23,089 bases of DNA from DATJJW01 sp035491935 (GTDB lineage: Bacteria; Pseudomonadota; Alphaproteobacteria; ATCC43930; CGMCC-115725): contig DATJJW010000193.1 of NCBI GenBank assembly GCA_035491935.1, positions 1 through 23,089 of the forward strand. The letters run 5' to 3'. Every line of letters starts with the position of its first letter. Positions within the stretch are counted from its first letter, which is position 1. The position numbers were made by a program, and so were the translations under genes. The notes below the pieces were generated by a model. It was given only the letters and a program-made list of their open reading frames with translations. It was not told where the DNA came from and did no database searches. Positions 22,904 to 23,089 of the stretch are shown here, in pieces.

Positions 22904-22994
22904 GAACCATCTTTTCCGTCATCACCGGGCTTGACCCGGTGATCCACGAGATGGCTGGGTCAAGCCCAGCCATGACGAGGGGGAGAGATGGTTC
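22904..22994. repeat. Composite double-hairpin repeat (REP/BIME-like)
   Basis: Nested palindromes are seen. Outer arms are GAACCATCT (22904-22912) and AGATGGTTC (22986-22994); next are CGTCAT (22917-22922) and ATGACG (22972-22977). Inside are two hairpins: TCACCGGG/CCCGGTGA with a CTTGA loop (22922-22942) and ATGGCTGGG/CCCAGCCAT with a TCAAG loop (22951-22973). The two loops are reverse complements (CTTGA and TCAAG), so the halves are inverted relatives, as in REP pairs. The element lies between the convergent chemoreceptor and SufT-like genes. Confidence 0.85.
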
Positions 22995-23013
22995 GGATTA
23001 AAGGACCGACGCT

Positions 23014-23089
23014 CTAAAACATCCCCAGTTCGAGCCGCGCCTCTTCGCTCATCATGTCCTGGGTCCAGGGCGGGGTGAAGGTCAGCTTG
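23014..23089 (-). CDS. MIP18/SufT-family Fe-S assembly protein, C-terminal end
   Basis: Only the last 24 codons are in the window, ending with TAG at 23014-23016. The segment TPPWTQDMMSEEARLELGMF is the typical C-terminus of MIP18-family proteins (formerly DUF59), which include SufT of the SUF iron-sulfur assembly pathway and PaaD of phenylacetate oxidation. The SUF member is the more likely of the two because of the RLELGMF end. The gene enters from the right edge on the minus strand and is convergent with the chemoreceptor gene. Confidence 0.65.
   Translation of the reverse strand, partial: KLTFTPPWTQDMMSEEARLELGMF

Noticed and set aside
22782..22994. CRISPR array
   Set aside because: The elements are inverted palindromes of different sequence, not regularly spaced direct repeats with spacers, and no cas gene is present.

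Overview
The window looks like a chromosomal segment of a GC-rich alphaproteobacterium, probably in the Rhodospirillales sense. The evidence is: high GC at third codon positions; strong Shine-Dalgarno sites; a leuC-leuD-leuB operon; a TolC that closely resembles alphaproteobacterial TolC; an HpnL-like membrane protein; a MIP18/SufT-type C-terminus at the right edge; and interspersed palindromic repeats of the type found in alphaproteobacterial intergenic DNA. The species cannot be named from this. I see no integrase, transposase, phage gene or CRISPR array.

Left part (1-4.1 kb, all minus strand): the start of a Rossmann-fold dehydrogenase resembling L-aspartate dehydrogenase, preceded by a complete NMT1/SsuA-type ABC importer operon. 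Its transcription order is ATPase, permease, substrate-binding protein 1, substrate-binding protein 2. The two binding proteins are recent tandem paralogues. From 4.1 to 4.5 kb is a gene-free stretch with an operator-like palindrome and a short candidate sRNA that ends in a clear terminator.

Middle (4.5-14 kb): a small hypothetical protein and an AI-2E/PerM-type transporter (minus); a 101-residue hypothetical protein (plus); and a secreted hypothetical protein (minus) divergent from a TetR regulator (plus). The TetR regulator has a 30-bp palindromic operator over its own -10 box. It is followed 7 bp later by a very large fusion protein joining an LplT-type lysophospholipid flippase, a PlsC acyltransferase and an Aas-type acyl-ACP synthetase. 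Convergent to this are an HpnL-like lipid or hopanoid membrane protein and TolC. The block therefore has an envelope-lipid theme.

From 14.0 to 14.4 kb lies the most interesting non-coding stretch. It is a candidate RNA of about 183 nt on the minus strand with its own promoter, three stem-loops and a strong terminator. One loop displays a 10-nt copy of the 16S rRNA 3' tail (anti-Shine-Dalgarno). The shorter RNA at 4.4 kb also shows an anti-SD-like loop.

Right part (14.4-23.1 kb): the leuCDB leucine-biosynthesis operon (minus) with promoter and terminator; tRNA-Ala(CGC) (plus); a receiver-GGDEF response regulator (diguanylate cyclase); a divergent stand-alone PurM-family protein; an AT-rich gene-free region; a methyl-accepting chemotaxis protein; a cluster of three palindromic repeats; and the C-terminus of a MIP18/SufT-family Fe-S assembly protein.
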